Source: Mesorhizobium ciceri biovar biserrulae WSM1271
Lineage (GTDB): Bacteria > Pseudomonadota > Alphaproteobacteria > Rhizobiales > Rhizobiaceae
DNA length: 64,000 bases
Direction: 5' to 3'
Assembly: GCF_000185905.1 (NCBI RefSeq)
Contig: NC_014923.1
Coordinates: 682,001 to 746,000 of the forward strand
Position 1 is the first letter of the stretch, and every line of letters begins with the position of its first letter. This document shows positions 26,266 to 34,720 of the stretch, one piece after another. The translations under genes and the position numbers were made by a program. Under the pieces are notes generated by a model. It was given only the letters and a program-made list of their open reading frames with translations, made no database searches and was not told the DNA's origin.

Positions 26266-26293
26266 AGCGTATTCGGTCCGGCGGGTCAGTCAA
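26266..26293 (-). promoter_or_regulatory. Likely sigma70-type promoter of the amide operon
   Basis: On the minus strand TTGACT (26293-26288) and TACGCT (26271-26266) are spaced by 16 bases, upstream of amiC and downstream of the small lipoprotein gene. This would give a leader of roughly 90 bases before the TTG start. Confidence 0.5.
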
Positions 26294-26343
26294 GCCCTCA
26301 ATGACATTTGCATGACCTGCCATCGCCGTTTCGCTGCCGCCGG

Positions 26344-26832
26344 CTATTTGGCCGCCGGCCTCTGGCCGAGTTGGCGGGCATAGGTCACACAGGCGTCCAC
26401 CGTGCTGACACAAAGCGCGTCGCGCCTGTTCGGCAAATTGTTGTCGCCGGCATAGGCAACTTCGGCGACGCGGCCATCGACCATGCGAATTTGCGTATCG
26501 CAATAGCCGCCGGGAGCGACATTGACGGAGCCGCCGACCGCCGGGATCGCGCCGACCGCCAACGTCGGAACCACAATGCTGAGATTGCCGCGCTGGACGA
26601 TGCGCTTGTAGGTCCAGATCTGGCCCGATTGGCCGGCGTCGGCGGTGGCGGTCGGAAACCCGGCGCACATTCGAACATCGGCTTCGCTGAGGCCGACCAT
26701 CTCCTTGCGGGCAGCCGCCGCCGTTGGATCAACCTTGGCGATACGCGACGTGTCGTCGGGAACGACGCAGGAAGACTGGATGGCGACACAGAGAGCAGCG
26801 AGGCCAAGCTTTCGAATGCAGGAAAATATCAT
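26344..26832 (-). CDS. Small predicted lipoprotein of unknown function
   Basis: Protein of 162 residues. A hydrophobic N-terminus (LGLAALCVAIQSSC) with Cys at a lipobox-like site suggests membrane anchoring. The mature part has GLSEADVRMCAGFPTATADAGQSGQIWTYKR, which recalls the SmpA/OmlA-type lipoprotein fold that starts with a helix of the form GMsxxdVrxxxGxP. Three further Cys in the C-terminal half could form disulfides in the periplasm. I do not know its function. It may share no operon with its neighbours. Confidence 0.7.
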   Translation of the reverse strand: MIFSCIRKLGLAALCVAIQSSCVVPDDTSRIAKVDPTAAAARKEMVGLSEADVRMCAGFPTATADAGQSGQIWTYKRIVQRGNLSIVVPTLAVGAIPAVGGSVNVAPGGYCDTQIRMVDGRVAEVAYAGDNNLPNRRDALCVSTVDACVTYARQLGQRPAAK

Positions 26833-27038
26833 GCCGACTGTCAGATTTGCCCGATTGTCAGATTTTGCGTGGCGCCCGCCGCTCCTTTCTACCTAGGCAG
26901 ACAGGCGAGCGGATCAACCCGTTCAGCTTCACGAAAAAGTGGCTGTGGCTGCATCATGGCCGGTCGGGAAGCCAACGCCCTGGCGGAAGCGGGCTCGCGC
27001 CGGAACGGCGCGCCAAGGTCCGCATCCATGGTCACCCA

Positions 27039-27908
27039 TCAATGACCCTGCAACTGTTTCCGCCGCCAGGACGCGGGCGCTTCGCCGACCCGCGCGCGAA
27101 AGAATCGTGAAAAATACGCCGGGTCGTCGAAGCCGATCTCGTAGGCGATGTCCTCGACCGAGCGTACGGTGAACAACAGCAGCCGCTTGGCCTCCAGCAG
27201 CCGTCGCTCACCGACGACGCGTTTGACGCCGCTGCCCAGCACCGCGCGGCTGGCCTTGTCGAGAAGATGCGGCGTCGTGGCCAGCGCCTCGACGTAGCGA
27301 TCAACAGGCCAGTTGTCGCGGAAATGCGCATCGGCGAGCCGGCGCAGCCCCAACGCCAGTGAGGCATCAGAAGACGCCGTGGCATCCTTTGTCTCGGGAC
27401 TGAGGCGCGCGATGTGGGAGAGCGCGACGGCGATCAGCGCCTGCAGGACCCTGTCTTTGCCGGCTTGCGCCTCGGCGTATTCGGCGGCGATCATCTCCAG
27501 CACCGCCGCCAATCTGGCCCACGCTGCGTGCTGCGGCATGCCGTCGGCAAAGACCGGCCGGTCCAGCGGCAGCAGGCTGTGAGCCGCGATGGCCGCAAGC
27601 GCGCCGTCGGCGACCGAGACGACGATGGCGTCGGTGCCGGGGCCGATCGAGAAGCCGTGCACGATAGTGCTCGGCACGAAACTCACGGCAGGCGCCGAAA
27701 AGTCCCAGGATCGGTCTTCGATGCGGTAGGTACCGGAGCCGCTGGTCCAGAAGGTGATCTGACCCATCTGCGGGTGCTTGTGCGCGGCGACCTCACCAAG
27801 ATGGATATTGCCGCGCGCAAGCACCGTCTCGACATGCAGAAAACCGACATCGAGCGGCCGCACCGGCTCGCCATAGACGAAGAAGTCGGGGATGGATCTC
27901 TGGCTCAT
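27039..27908 (-). CDS. hpaA: AraC family regulator, HpaA-like activator
   Basis: Regulator of 289 residues. The N-terminal cupin-type domain has HKHPQMGQITFWTSGSGTYRIE and a conserved FVPSTIVHGFSI, as in HpaA/PobR-type aromatic-responsive regulators. The C-terminal double helix-turn-helix ends with VRSVEDIAYEIGFDDPAYFSRFFRARVGEAPASWR, the AraC signature. It is divergent from hpaB with a 92-base gap, which suits activation of hpaBC by 4-hydroxyphenylacetate. Effector assignment is by analogy. Confidence 0.88.
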   Translation of the reverse strand: MSQRSIPDFFVYGEPVRPLDVGFLHVETVLARGNIHLGEVAAHKHPQMGQITFWTSGSGTYRIEDRSWDFSAPAVSFVPSTIVHGFSIGPGTDAIVVSVADGALAAIAAHSLLPLDRPVFADGMPQHAAWARLAAVLEMIAAEYAEAQAGKDRVLQALIAVALSHIARLSPETKDATASSDASLALGLRRLADAHFRDNWPVDRYVEALATTPHLLDKASRAVLGSGVKRVVGERRLLEAKRLLLFTVRSVEDIAYEIGFDDPAYFSRFFRARVGEAPASWRRKQLQGH

Positions 27909-28000
27909 GACGCCGGAAAAAGTCCAATCGGTTTTGCCGTTCCGTCCATAACCGATCGATGCCCAGGGCGCTAGGGTTACGGCTTAAGAGGAGGACCATC

Positions 28001-29545
28001 ATGCGATCAGAAGACTTCCGCACCGATAAGGCACGCCCATTCACCGGGGCCGAGTATCTGGAGAGCCTGCGCGATCGCCGCGAGGTCTATATCAACGGCG
28101 AACGCATTGCCGACGTCACCACGCATCCGGCGATGCGCAATTCGGCGCGGTCGCTGGCGCGCCTCTACGACGCCCTGCATGATCCAAAGCGGCGGGACGC
28201 GCTGACGTCACCAACCGACACCGGCTCGGGCGGCTACACCCACAAATATTTCCGCGTTGCCAAGTCTTCCGCCGAGCTTGTTGCCCAGCAGACGGCGATC
28301 GCGGAGTGGTCGCGCATGTCCTATGGCTGGATGGGCCGCACGCCCGACTACAAGGCGGCGCTGATGAACACGCTCGGCGCCAATGCCGACTGGTACGGGC
28401 CGTTCAAGGACAATGCCCTGTCCTGGCACAAACGCGCGCAGGAAGCCGCGTTGTTCATGAACCACGCCATCGTCAACCCGCCGATCGACCGCCACAAGCC
28501 GGCCGAACAGGTGAAGGATGTCTTCGTCCACATCACCAGGGAGACGGACGCCGGCATCTACGTGTCCGGCGCCAAGGTGGTGGCGACGTCCTCGGCGCTG
28601 ACGCACTACAATTTCCTGGCGCAAGGGTCGGCGACGGTGACCGAGGATCCGTCGCTGTCGGTGATGTTCATCGTGCCGATGAATGCGCCGGGGATAAAGA
28701 TGTTCTGCCGCGTCTCCTACGAGCAGACGGCCAACACGGTGGCGGCACCCTTCGACTATCCGCTGTCGTCGCGCTTCGACGAGAACGACGCGATCCTGGT
28801 GCTCGACAATGTCTTCATCCCCTGGGAGGACGTGCTGGTGCTGCGCGATGCGCAAAAAATCCTGTCCTTCCATCCGGCCTCCGGCTTCATGCATGGCTAC
28901 TGCTTCCAGGGCTGCACGCGTTTCGCCGTCAAGCTCGACTTTCTCGCCGGCCTGCTGGCCAAGGCGCTGCGCGTCACCGGCGGCGATGCTTTCCGCGGCA
29001 ACCAGGCGGCACTGGGCGAGGTCATTGCGCTCAGGCACATGTTCTGGAGCTTTTCCAACGCCATGGCCTACAACCCGATCCCATGGGCGAATGGCGCCGT
29101 CCTGCCCAACCTGGAAGCCGCGCTTGCCTACCGCACCTTCATGTCGGAAGCCTATCCGCGCGTCATCGACACCGTGCGCCGGGTGATCGCCTCGGGGCTG
29201 ATCTACCTGCCGTCGTCGGTGCGCGACTTCAACAACCCCGAGATCGACAAATATCTGTCGCAATATGTGCGCGGCTCCAACGATATGGGCCACATCGAAC
29301 GCATCAAGATCATGAAGCTGTTGTGGGATGCGACCGGCACCGAGTTCGGCGGCCGCCACGCGCTCTATGAGCTCAACTATGCCGGTGCGCCGGAAGAGGT
29401 ACGGCTGCAGGTGCTGAAAGGCGCCGAGCGCGGCGGGCGGCTGAAGGCGATGGAAGAGCTGGTCGACACCTGCATGGCCGATTATGACGAGAATGGCTGG
29501 ACCGGCGATACCTGGTTCCATCCGCTTGTCTCAACGGCCGAGTGA
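28001..29545 (+). CDS. hpaB: 4-hydroxyphenylacetate 3-monooxygenase, oxygenase component
   Basis: FADH2-using oxygenase of 514 residues that hydroxylates 4-hydroxyphenylacetate to homoprotocatechuate. Family landmarks are FTGAEYLESLRDRREVYINGERI, SYGWMGRTPDYKAALMNTLGAN, FVHITRETDAGIYVSGAKVVATSSALTHYNF and DNVFIPWEDVLVLRD. A clear AGGAGG ribosome site at 27988-27993 decides the ATG at 28001 over the upstream 27959. It is followed within seven bases by hpaC, which supplies the reduced flavin. Confidence 0.95.
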   Translation: MRSEDFRTDKARPFTGAEYLESLRDRREVYINGERIADVTTHPAMRNSARSLARLYDALHDPKRRDALTSPTDTGSGGYTHKYFRVAKSSAELVAQQTAIAEWSRMSYGWMGRTPDYKAALMNTLGANADWYGPFKDNALSWHKRAQEAALFMNHAIVNPPIDRHKPAEQVKDVFVHITRETDAGIYVSGAKVVATSSALTHYNFLAQGSATVTEDPSLSVMFIVPMNAPGIKMFCRVSYEQTANTVAAPFDYPLSSRFDENDAILVLDNVFIPWEDVLVLRDAQKILSFHPASGFMHGYCFQGCTRFAVKLDFLAGLLAKALRVTGGDAFRGNQAALGEVIALRHMFWSFSNAMAYNPIPWANGAVLPNLEAALAYRTFMSEAYPRVIDTVRRVIASGLIYLPSSVRDFNNPEIDKYLSQYVRGSNDMGHIERIKIMKLLWDATGTEFGGRHALYELNYAGAPEEVRLQVLKGAERGGRLKAMEELVDTCMADYDENGWTGDTWFHPLVSTAE

Positions 29546-29551
29546 AATCAC

Positions 29552-30061
29552 ATGGCCACGCAGATTTCGAAAGCCGATTTCCGCGACGCCATGGCGAGGG
29601 TCTGCGCGCCGGTCAACATCGTCACCACAGACGGGCCGGCAGGACGCGGCGGCTTCACCGCCACCGCCATGTGCAGCGTCTCGGACGAGCCGCCGACGCT
29701 GCTCGTGTGCATGAACGGGCGCTCGACGCAGGCCGCCATGTTCCTGTCCAACCGGCGCTTCTGCGTCAACGTGCTGACGCATGACCACATGCATCTGGCG
29801 GGAAAGTTCGCCGGCGCGACCAGGGACATGGAGGCGCGCTACGCCTCGGCGCGCTGGCAGACGCTGACCTCCGGCACGCCGGCGCTGTCGGATGCGATCG
29901 TCAACTTCGATTGCGAGATCGAGACCGTGCATGTCGTCGGCACGCACAATGTCATGATCGGCCGCGTCATCGATGTCCGGCACGGCAGCGGCGGCTCGGC
30001 CCTGCTCTATGTCGACCGGAATTATACGCAGCCGACACGGTTGGGCAGCTTTGGCGGGTGA
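29552..30061 (+). CDS. hpaC: Flavin reductase component of 4-hydroxyphenylacetate monooxygenase
   Basis: Flavin reductase-like protein of 169 residues, the usual HpaC length. It has the fold's characteristic FRDAMARVCAPVNIVTTDGPAGRGGFTATAMCSVSDEPPTLLVCMN opening and NRRFCVNVLTHDHMHLAGKFAG, where flavin binds, and the HVVGTHNVMIGRVIDV segment with the conserved His near the C-terminus. It transfers electrons from NAD(P)H to free flavin for HpaB. Confidence 0.93.
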   Translation: MATQISKADFRDAMARVCAPVNIVTTDGPAGRGGFTATAMCSVSDEPPTLLVCMNGRSTQAAMFLSNRRFCVNVLTHDHMHLAGKFAGATRDMEARYASARWQTLTSGTPALSDAIVNFDCEIETVHVVGTHNVMIGRVIDVRHGSGGSALLYVDRNYTQPTRLGSFGG

Positions 30062-30090
30062 GCCTGGGCGAAACGGCCAGGACCGACCGC

Positions 30091-30534
30091 TCAGCTCTCG
30101 CCGTCGATCAAGCTCTCCAAGAGGTCGAGGAGCTGCTCCAGCTTCTCATGCCCAAAACGCTGTTCGATGTCGTCATAGATGACGCGACGCTCGGGCGACA
30201 GGGCGTCGATCAGGGCGGAGCCGGCAGGCGCAATGGTCAGCACGACGCGGCGGCCGTCGCCTTCGGCCTTGTTGCGGGTGATGAATTTGCGTCCCTCGAG
30301 GGCCTTGATGATGCGCGTCAGGCTGGGCGGCAAAACCGAGGCGCGATCGGCAAGTTCCGTCGCCTCGACCGGGCCGGCTTCGCTGAGCACACGCAGCACG
30401 CGCCATTGCTGTTCGGTCACGTCATGCGCCGCAAGCATCGGCCGAAACCGCGCCATCACCGCTTCGCGGGCATGAAGCAGCGCCATCGGCAGGGAACGAC
30501 GGGTGTTTTCAGGCAGCAAAAAAGAGCCTCCCAC
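30091..30534 (-). CDS. hpaR: MarR family repressor of homoprotocatechuate degradation
   Basis: MarR-type dimeric repressor of 147 residues. The start LPMALLHAREAVMARFRPMLAAHDVTEQQWRVLRVL is nearly the same as the HpaR pattern of E. coli, followed by the winged helix segment ASVLPPSLTRIIKALEGRKFITRN and the wing DGRRVVLTIAPAG. It reads opposite to the hpa genes. The GTG at 30534 or the ATG at 30486 could be the start. A palindrome at 30654-30665 in front of hpaF is a likely binding site. Confidence 0.9.
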   Translation of the reverse strand: MGGSFLLPENTRRSLPMALLHAREAVMARFRPMLAAHDVTEQQWRVLRVLSEAGPVEATELADRASVLPPSLTRIIKALEGRKFITRNKAEGDGRRVVLTIAPAGSALIDALSPERRVIYDDIEQRFGHEKLEQLLDLLESLIDGES

Positions 30535-30628
30535 GCTTGCGATCGAAACAGGCCTTCCCTCGGTCGAATCCGCCTGCCGGGGCCCGTTCCTGCCATCCCG
30601 TATCGTTGCGCCAAGGCCGATGCAAGAC

Positions 30629-30665
30629 TTGACTTCGCGGATGCCGCATGTAATTAACGCGTTAA
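30629..30665 (+). promoter_or_regulatory. hpaF promoter with TTAACGCGTTAA operator
   Basis: A TTGACT at 30629-30634 and a TAATTA at 30651-30656 are 16 bases apart. The perfect 12-base palindrome TTAACGCGTTAA (30654-30665) overlaps the -10 region and the expected start site. It lies between hpaR and the hpaF operon and is a natural target for HpaR. Confidence 0.65.
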
Positions 30666-30701
30666 CTACAACAAAGCAATAACCCAGGGAAACGAAGCGC
30701 C

Positions 30702-31088
30702 GTGCCTCACTTCTCCATCGAGTATTCGGCCAATCTCGATGCCAAGGTCGATATGGACGAATTGTGCGCGCTGGTGTTGCGCACAGTGCTGGACACCGGG
30801 CTGTTCGAGACCGGCGCCGTGCGGGTGCGGGCCTTTCGCGCCGAGGCCTACGCGATGGCCGACAGCCTGCCGGAAAACGCTTTTCTCGACATGTCGTTTC
30901 GCATCGGCACCGGCCGCAGCCCGGACGAGAAGAAGCGGACCGGCGAGGCTGTCTTCGCGGCGGTGAGCGAATACCTTGCCACCCTGTTCGAGACCCCGCA
31001 TTTCGCCCTGTCGCTCGAAATCCGGGAAATCGACCCGGTGCTCAGCTGGAAGAAAAACGCAATCCACCCGCGGCTGCGCGGCAAGTGA
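30702..31088 (+). CDS. hpaF: 5-carboxymethyl-2-hydroxymuconate delta-isomerase
   Basis: Isomerase of 128 residues, also called HpcD, of the tautomerase-like fold. It begins MPHFSIEYSANLD, where the Pro after the initiator is the catalytic base, and includes VRVRAFRAEAYAMADSLPENAFLDMSFRIGTGR. The start is a GTG at 30702, directly giving the N-terminal proline. It is followed within 11 bases by hpaE. Confidence 0.93.
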   Translation: MPHFSIEYSANLDAKVDMDELCALVLRTVLDTGLFETGAVRVRAFRAEAYAMADSLPENAFLDMSFRIGTGRSPDEKKRTGEAVFAAVSEYLATLFETPHFALSLEIREIDPVLSWKKNAIHPRLRGK

Positions 31089-31099
31089 CGGAACCCGAC

Positions 31100-32617
31100 A
31101 TGTCCGACCTGCAAGGCAATCTGAAAAAGGCCGAGGCCTATCTGGCCCGCTTCAAGCGCGATGGCGTTTTGAACCAGATCGGCGGCGAGGCGGTGCCGGC
31201 CCTCGATGGCGCGACGTTCGAAACGCTGTCGCCGGTCGACCTCAAGCCGCTGGCAAGCGTCGCGCGCGGCGGCGCCGCCGACATCGACCGCGCCGCCAAG
31301 GCGGCGAAGGCGGCGTTCCCAGCCTGGGCGGCCATGCCTGGCGAGGCACGCAAGAAGCTGCTGCACAAAATCGCCGACGCAATCGAAGCGCGCGCCGAGG
31401 AGATCGCTTTTGTCGAATGCATGGATACCGGCCAGGCGCTGAAGTTCATGGCCAAGGCAGCGCTGCGCGGTGCCGAGAATTTCCGTTTCTTCGCCGACCG
31501 CGCGCCCGAAGCGCGCGACGGCGAGACGCTGCGTACGACAGGCCAGGTCAATATGACGACGCGCGTTCCGATCGGCCCGGTCGGCATCATCACGCCGTGG
31601 AACACACCGTTCATGCTGTCGACGTGGAAGATTGCGCCAGCGCTGGCGGCCGGATGCACCGTGGTTCATAAGCCGGCTGAATTCTCGCCGCTGACCGCCC
31701 GCCTGCTGGTCGAGATCGCCGAGGAGGCCGGCCTGCCGAAAGGCGTATGGAACCTGGTCAACGGCCTTGGTGAAGACGCCGGCAAGGCGCTGACCGAGCA
31801 TCCCGACATCAGGGCGATCGGTTTTGTCGGCGAAAGCCGCACCGGTTCGATGATCATGAAGCAAGGCGCCGGCACGCTGAAGCGCGTGCATTTCGAGCTT
31901 GGCGGCAAGAACCCTGTGATCGTCTTTGCCGACGCCGATCTCGAGCGCGCCGCCGACGCCGCCGTATTCATGATCTATTCGCTGAATGGCGAGCGCTGCA
32001 CCTCGTCGTCGCGGCTTCTGGTCGAAGCCTCGATCTATGAAAGCTTCACCGCCAAAGTCGCGGAGAGGGCGAAGCGCATCGTCGTCGGCCACCCGCTCGA
32101 TCCGAAAACGGTGGTCGGGCCGCTGATCCATCCGGTGCATGAAAAGAAGGTGCTGTCCTATATCGACATCGGCAGGTCGGAGGGGGCGACGCTGGCCGTC
32201 GGCGGCGGCAAGGTCGATGGACCGGGAGACGGCTGTTATGTCGGCCCGACCCTGTTCACCAACGTGACCAACGGCATGCGCATCGCGCAGGAGGAGATTT
32301 TCGGGCCGGTGCTGAGCGCCATTCCGTTCAACGACGAGGCGGAAGCGCTGGCGCTGGCCAACGACACGCAATACGGCCTGACCGGCTATCTCTGGACCTC
32401 TGACGTCACCCGCGCCTTCCGTTTCACCGATGCGCTGGAGGCCGGCATGATCTGGGTTAACTCCGAGAACGTGCGGCATTTGCCGACCCCCTTCGGCGGC
32501 GTCAAGAATTCCGGCATCGGCCGCGACGGCGGCGACCATTCCTTCGACTTCTACATGGAGACGAAGAACGTCGCCTTCGCGACGACGGCGCACGCGATCC
32601 AGAAACTCGGCGGCTGA
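31100..32617 (+). CDS. hpaE: 5-carboxymethyl-2-hydroxymuconate semialdehyde dehydrogenase
   Basis: Aldehyde dehydrogenase of 505 residues that oxidises the ring-cleavage semialdehyde with NAD. The family signatures are GPVGIITPWNTPFMLSTWK, FELGGKNPVIVF and LNGERCTSSSRLLV, with Cys300 as nucleophile. The upstream reading frame is open, but the ATG at 31100 gives the usual N-terminus. It lies between hpaF and hpaD as in other hpa clusters. Confidence 0.93.
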   Translation: MSDLQGNLKKAEAYLARFKRDGVLNQIGGEAVPALDGATFETLSPVDLKPLASVARGGAADIDRAAKAAKAAFPAWAAMPGEARKKLLHKIADAIEARAEEIAFVECMDTGQALKFMAKAALRGAENFRFFADRAPEARDGETLRTTGQVNMTTRVPIGPVGIITPWNTPFMLSTWKIAPALAAGCTVVHKPAEFSPLTARLLVEIAEEAGLPKGVWNLVNGLGEDAGKALTEHPDIRAIGFVGESRTGSMIMKQGAGTLKRVHFELGGKNPVIVFADADLERAADAAVFMIYSLNGERCTSSSRLLVEASIYESFTAKVAERAKRIVVGHPLDPKTVVGPLIHPVHEKKVLSYIDIGRSEGATLAVGGGKVDGPGDGCYVGPTLFTNVTNGMRIAQEEIFGPVLSAIPFNDEAEALALANDTQYGLTGYLWTSDVTRAFRFTDALEAGMIWVNSENVRHLPTPFGGVKNSGIGRDGGDHSFDFYMETKNVAFATTAHAIQKLGG

Positions 32618-32631
32618 CCGGAGGAAATCGG

Positions 32632-33612
32632 ATGCCCTTGCCCAAACCCAATCTCTACCCCGCCTTCAACATCGTGCGCCTCAGCCATGTCGAGTTGGCC
32701 GTCACCGACCTCGCCAAATCCCGCGCCTTCTATGTCGACACGCTCGGCCTGCAGGTTACCGACGAGACATCGGACACCATTTATCTCAGGGCGCTGGAGG
32801 AGCGCGGGCACCATTGCATCGTGCTGAAGAAGGCGGCCGCAGCCGAGGCGCGCGATCTCGGCTTCAAGGTCTTTTCGGACGAGGACCTCGACAAGGCCGA
32901 GTATTTCTTCAAGGGCAAGGGCATGCCGGTGGAATGGGTCGAGCGGCCCTACCAGTCGCGCACTTTTCGGACGCGCGACCCGCACGGGATTCCGCTGGAG
33001 TTCTATGCCCAGATGGAAAGGCTGCCGCCGATCCATCAGAAATATGCGCTCTACAAGGGCGTCAAGCCGCTGCGCATCGACCACTTCAACTGCTTCTCGC
33101 CCAATGTCGACGAGTCCGTCGCCTTCTACAACGAGCTCGGTTTTCGCGTCACCGAATACACCGAGGATGCCGCAACCGGGAAGCTTTGGGCAGCTTGGAC
33201 GCACCGCAAGGGCGGCGTCCACGACATCGCGTTCACCAACGGCATCGGCCCGCGCCTGCATCATGTCGCCTTCTGGGTGCCGACGCCGCTCAACATCATC
33301 GACCTGCTCGACCTGATGGCGACCACGGGCTATTTGCCGAACATCGAACGCGGCCCCGGCCGGCACGGCATCTCCAACGCCTTCTTCCTTTATGTCCGCG
33401 ACCCGGACAACCACCGCATCGAGATCTACTGCTCGGACTACCAGACGGTCGATCCCGACCTGGAGCCGATCAAGTGGGACCTCGAGGACCCGCAGCGCCA
33501 GACGCTGTGGGGCGCACCGGCGCCGAAAAGCTGGTTCGAGGAGGGCAGTGCGTTTGCCGGGGCGGAGGCGCGCCAGCCGGATTTGGCGGCTTCGCCGATC
33601 ATTGCGCCGTGA
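32632..33612 (+). CDS. hpaD: 3,4-dihydroxyphenylacetate 2,3-dioxygenase
   Basis: Extradiol dioxygenase of 326 residues built from two VOC domains, the Brevibacterium-type rather than the E. coli LigB-type HpaD. It cleaves homoprotocatechuate. Metal ligands expected are His151 (RIDHFN), one of His210/His211 (LHHVAF) and Glu264 (HRIEIY). The C-terminal DYQTVDPDLEPIKWDLEDPQRQTLWG is characteristic of this branch. A strong GGAGGAAA ribosome site precedes the ATG at 32632. Confidence 0.93.
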   Translation: MPLPKPNLYPAFNIVRLSHVELAVTDLAKSRAFYVDTLGLQVTDETSDTIYLRALEERGHHCIVLKKAAAAEARDLGFKVFSDEDLDKAEYFFKGKGMPVEWVERPYQSRTFRTRDPHGIPLEFYAQMERLPPIHQKYALYKGVKPLRIDHFNCFSPNVDESVAFYNELGFRVTEYTEDAATGKLWAAWTHRKGGVHDIAFTNGIGPRLHHVAFWVPTPLNIIDLLDLMATTGYLPNIERGPGRHGISNAFFLYVRDPDNHRIEIYCSDYQTVDPDLEPIKWDLEDPQRQTLWGAPAPKSWFEEGSAFAGAEARQPDLAASPIIAP

Positions 33613-33641
33613 GTGGGATTTTGGAGATGTCAGCGTTCCGT

Positions 33642-33804
33642 GGCGCCCCCCTCTGTCCTGCCGGACATCTCCCCCTCAAGGGGGGAGATTGGCTAGGCCC
33701 ATGGTCAGCGCCTCTCTTGCAGCGTTGGAAATTGGCGAAGGCAGAGATGACATCCGATCTCCCCCCAAGAGGGGGAGATGTCCGGCAGGACAGAGGGGGG
33801 CGCC
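33642..33804. repeat. Large inverted palindromic repeat between hpaD and hpaG
   Basis: Two arms of about 48 bases (33642-33690 and 33757-33804) are inverted copies, starting GGCGCCCCCCTCTGTCCTGC on the plus strand. Each arm also holds its own hairpin, an ATCTCCCCC stem closed by TCAA or AAGA. The pair flanks about 65 bases. This looks like a rhizobial intergenic palindromic element; it could stabilise or end the hpaFED message. Confidence 0.7.
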
Positions 33805-33847
33805 GTAGAGCGCCATCCTCGCCCACCACCATTGCCGGAGCCGCAGC

Positions 33848-34720
33848 ATGAAGCACGCACGGCTCGCCACCTTCACCGTCGGCGGCAAGGCGCGCTATGG
33901 CGCGGTCACCAGCAAGGGTGTCGTCGACCTGTCGGCGCGCCACGGCCAGTGGCCGACGCTGCGGGAAGTGATCGAGGCCGGCGCCTTGCGGCGGCTGGCG
34001 GAAGAGGCCGAGGCCTTCCCGATCGATTTCCCGCTCGACGCCATTGCCTACGAAATTCCGATCCCTTCGCCGGAAAAGATCATCTGCGTCGGCGTCAACT
34101 ATCCGGACCGCAACGAGGAGTACAAGGACGGCCAGGCAGCACCCTCGAATCCGTCGCTGTTCGTCCGTTTTCCCCGCTCCTTCGTCGGCCATGGCGCGCC
34201 GCTGGTGCGGCCGCCGGAATCCCCGCAGCTCGACTATGAGGGCGAAATCGTCATCGTCATCGGTAAGGCGGGACGGCGCATTGCCGAGGCCAACGCGCTC
34301 AGCCATATTGCGGCACTGTCGCTGTGCAATGAAGGCACCATCCGCGACTGGGTGCGGCATGCCAAGTTCAACGTCACGCAAGGCAAGAATTTCGACCGCA
34401 GCGGTTCAATCGGCCCATGGCTGGTGCCGTTCACCCACGAGGCGCAGATCGCCGACATCGCGCTGACCGCCCGCGTCAATGGCGAAATCCGCCAGCAGGA
34501 CCGCACCAGCCGGATGATCTTCTCGTTTCGCAAGATTATCGCCTATGTCTCGACCTTCACCACGCTGGTGCCGGGCGACATCATCGTCACCGGCACGCCG
34601 ACGGGCGCCGGCGCCCGCTTCGTGCCGCCGATCTGGCTGAAGCCGGACGATGTGATCGAGGTGGAGGCCGATGGCATTGGCATGCTTCAAAACGGCGTCG
34701 TCGACGAGGAAGCAGCATGA
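33848..34720 (+). CDS. hpaG: Fumarylacetoacetate hydrolase family protein, HpaG-like
   Basis: FAH-family enzyme of 290 residues. The C-terminal catalytic domain has IICVGVNYPDRNEEY, LDYEGEIVIVIGKAGRRI (metal-binding Glu) and TFTTLVPGDIIVTGTPTGAGARF. In the pathway it would decarboxylate or isomerise 2-oxohept-3-ene-1,7-dioate intermediates. E. coli HpaG is about 430 residues and holds two such domains; this one has a single domain, so one of the two activities could be supplied elsewhere. Its stop overlaps the hpaH start (ATGA). Confidence 0.85.
   Translation: MKHARLATFTVGGKARYGAVTSKGVVDLSARHGQWPTLREVIEAGALRRLAEEAEAFPIDFPLDAIAYEIPIPSPEKIICVGVNYPDRNEEYKDGQAAPSNPSLFVRFPRSFVGHGAPLVRPPESPQLDYEGEIVIVIGKAGRRIAEANALSHIAALSLCNEGTIRDWVRHAKFNVTQGKNFDRSGSIGPWLVPFTHEAQIADIALTARVNGEIRQQDRTSRMIFSFRKIIAYVSTFTTLVPGDIIVTGTPTGAGARFVPPIWLKPDDVIEVEADGIGMLQNGVVDEEAA

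Noticed and set aside
26180..26383. Plus-strand open frame of 67 codons between amiC and the small lipoprotein
   Set aside because: No ribosome site of note and it runs antisense to the promoter and leader of amiC and the end of the lipoprotein gene.
30848..32593. Minus-strand open frame of 581 codons opposite hpaF and hpaE
   Set aside because: An antisense shadow of the aldehyde dehydrogenase gene with no family match that I can see.
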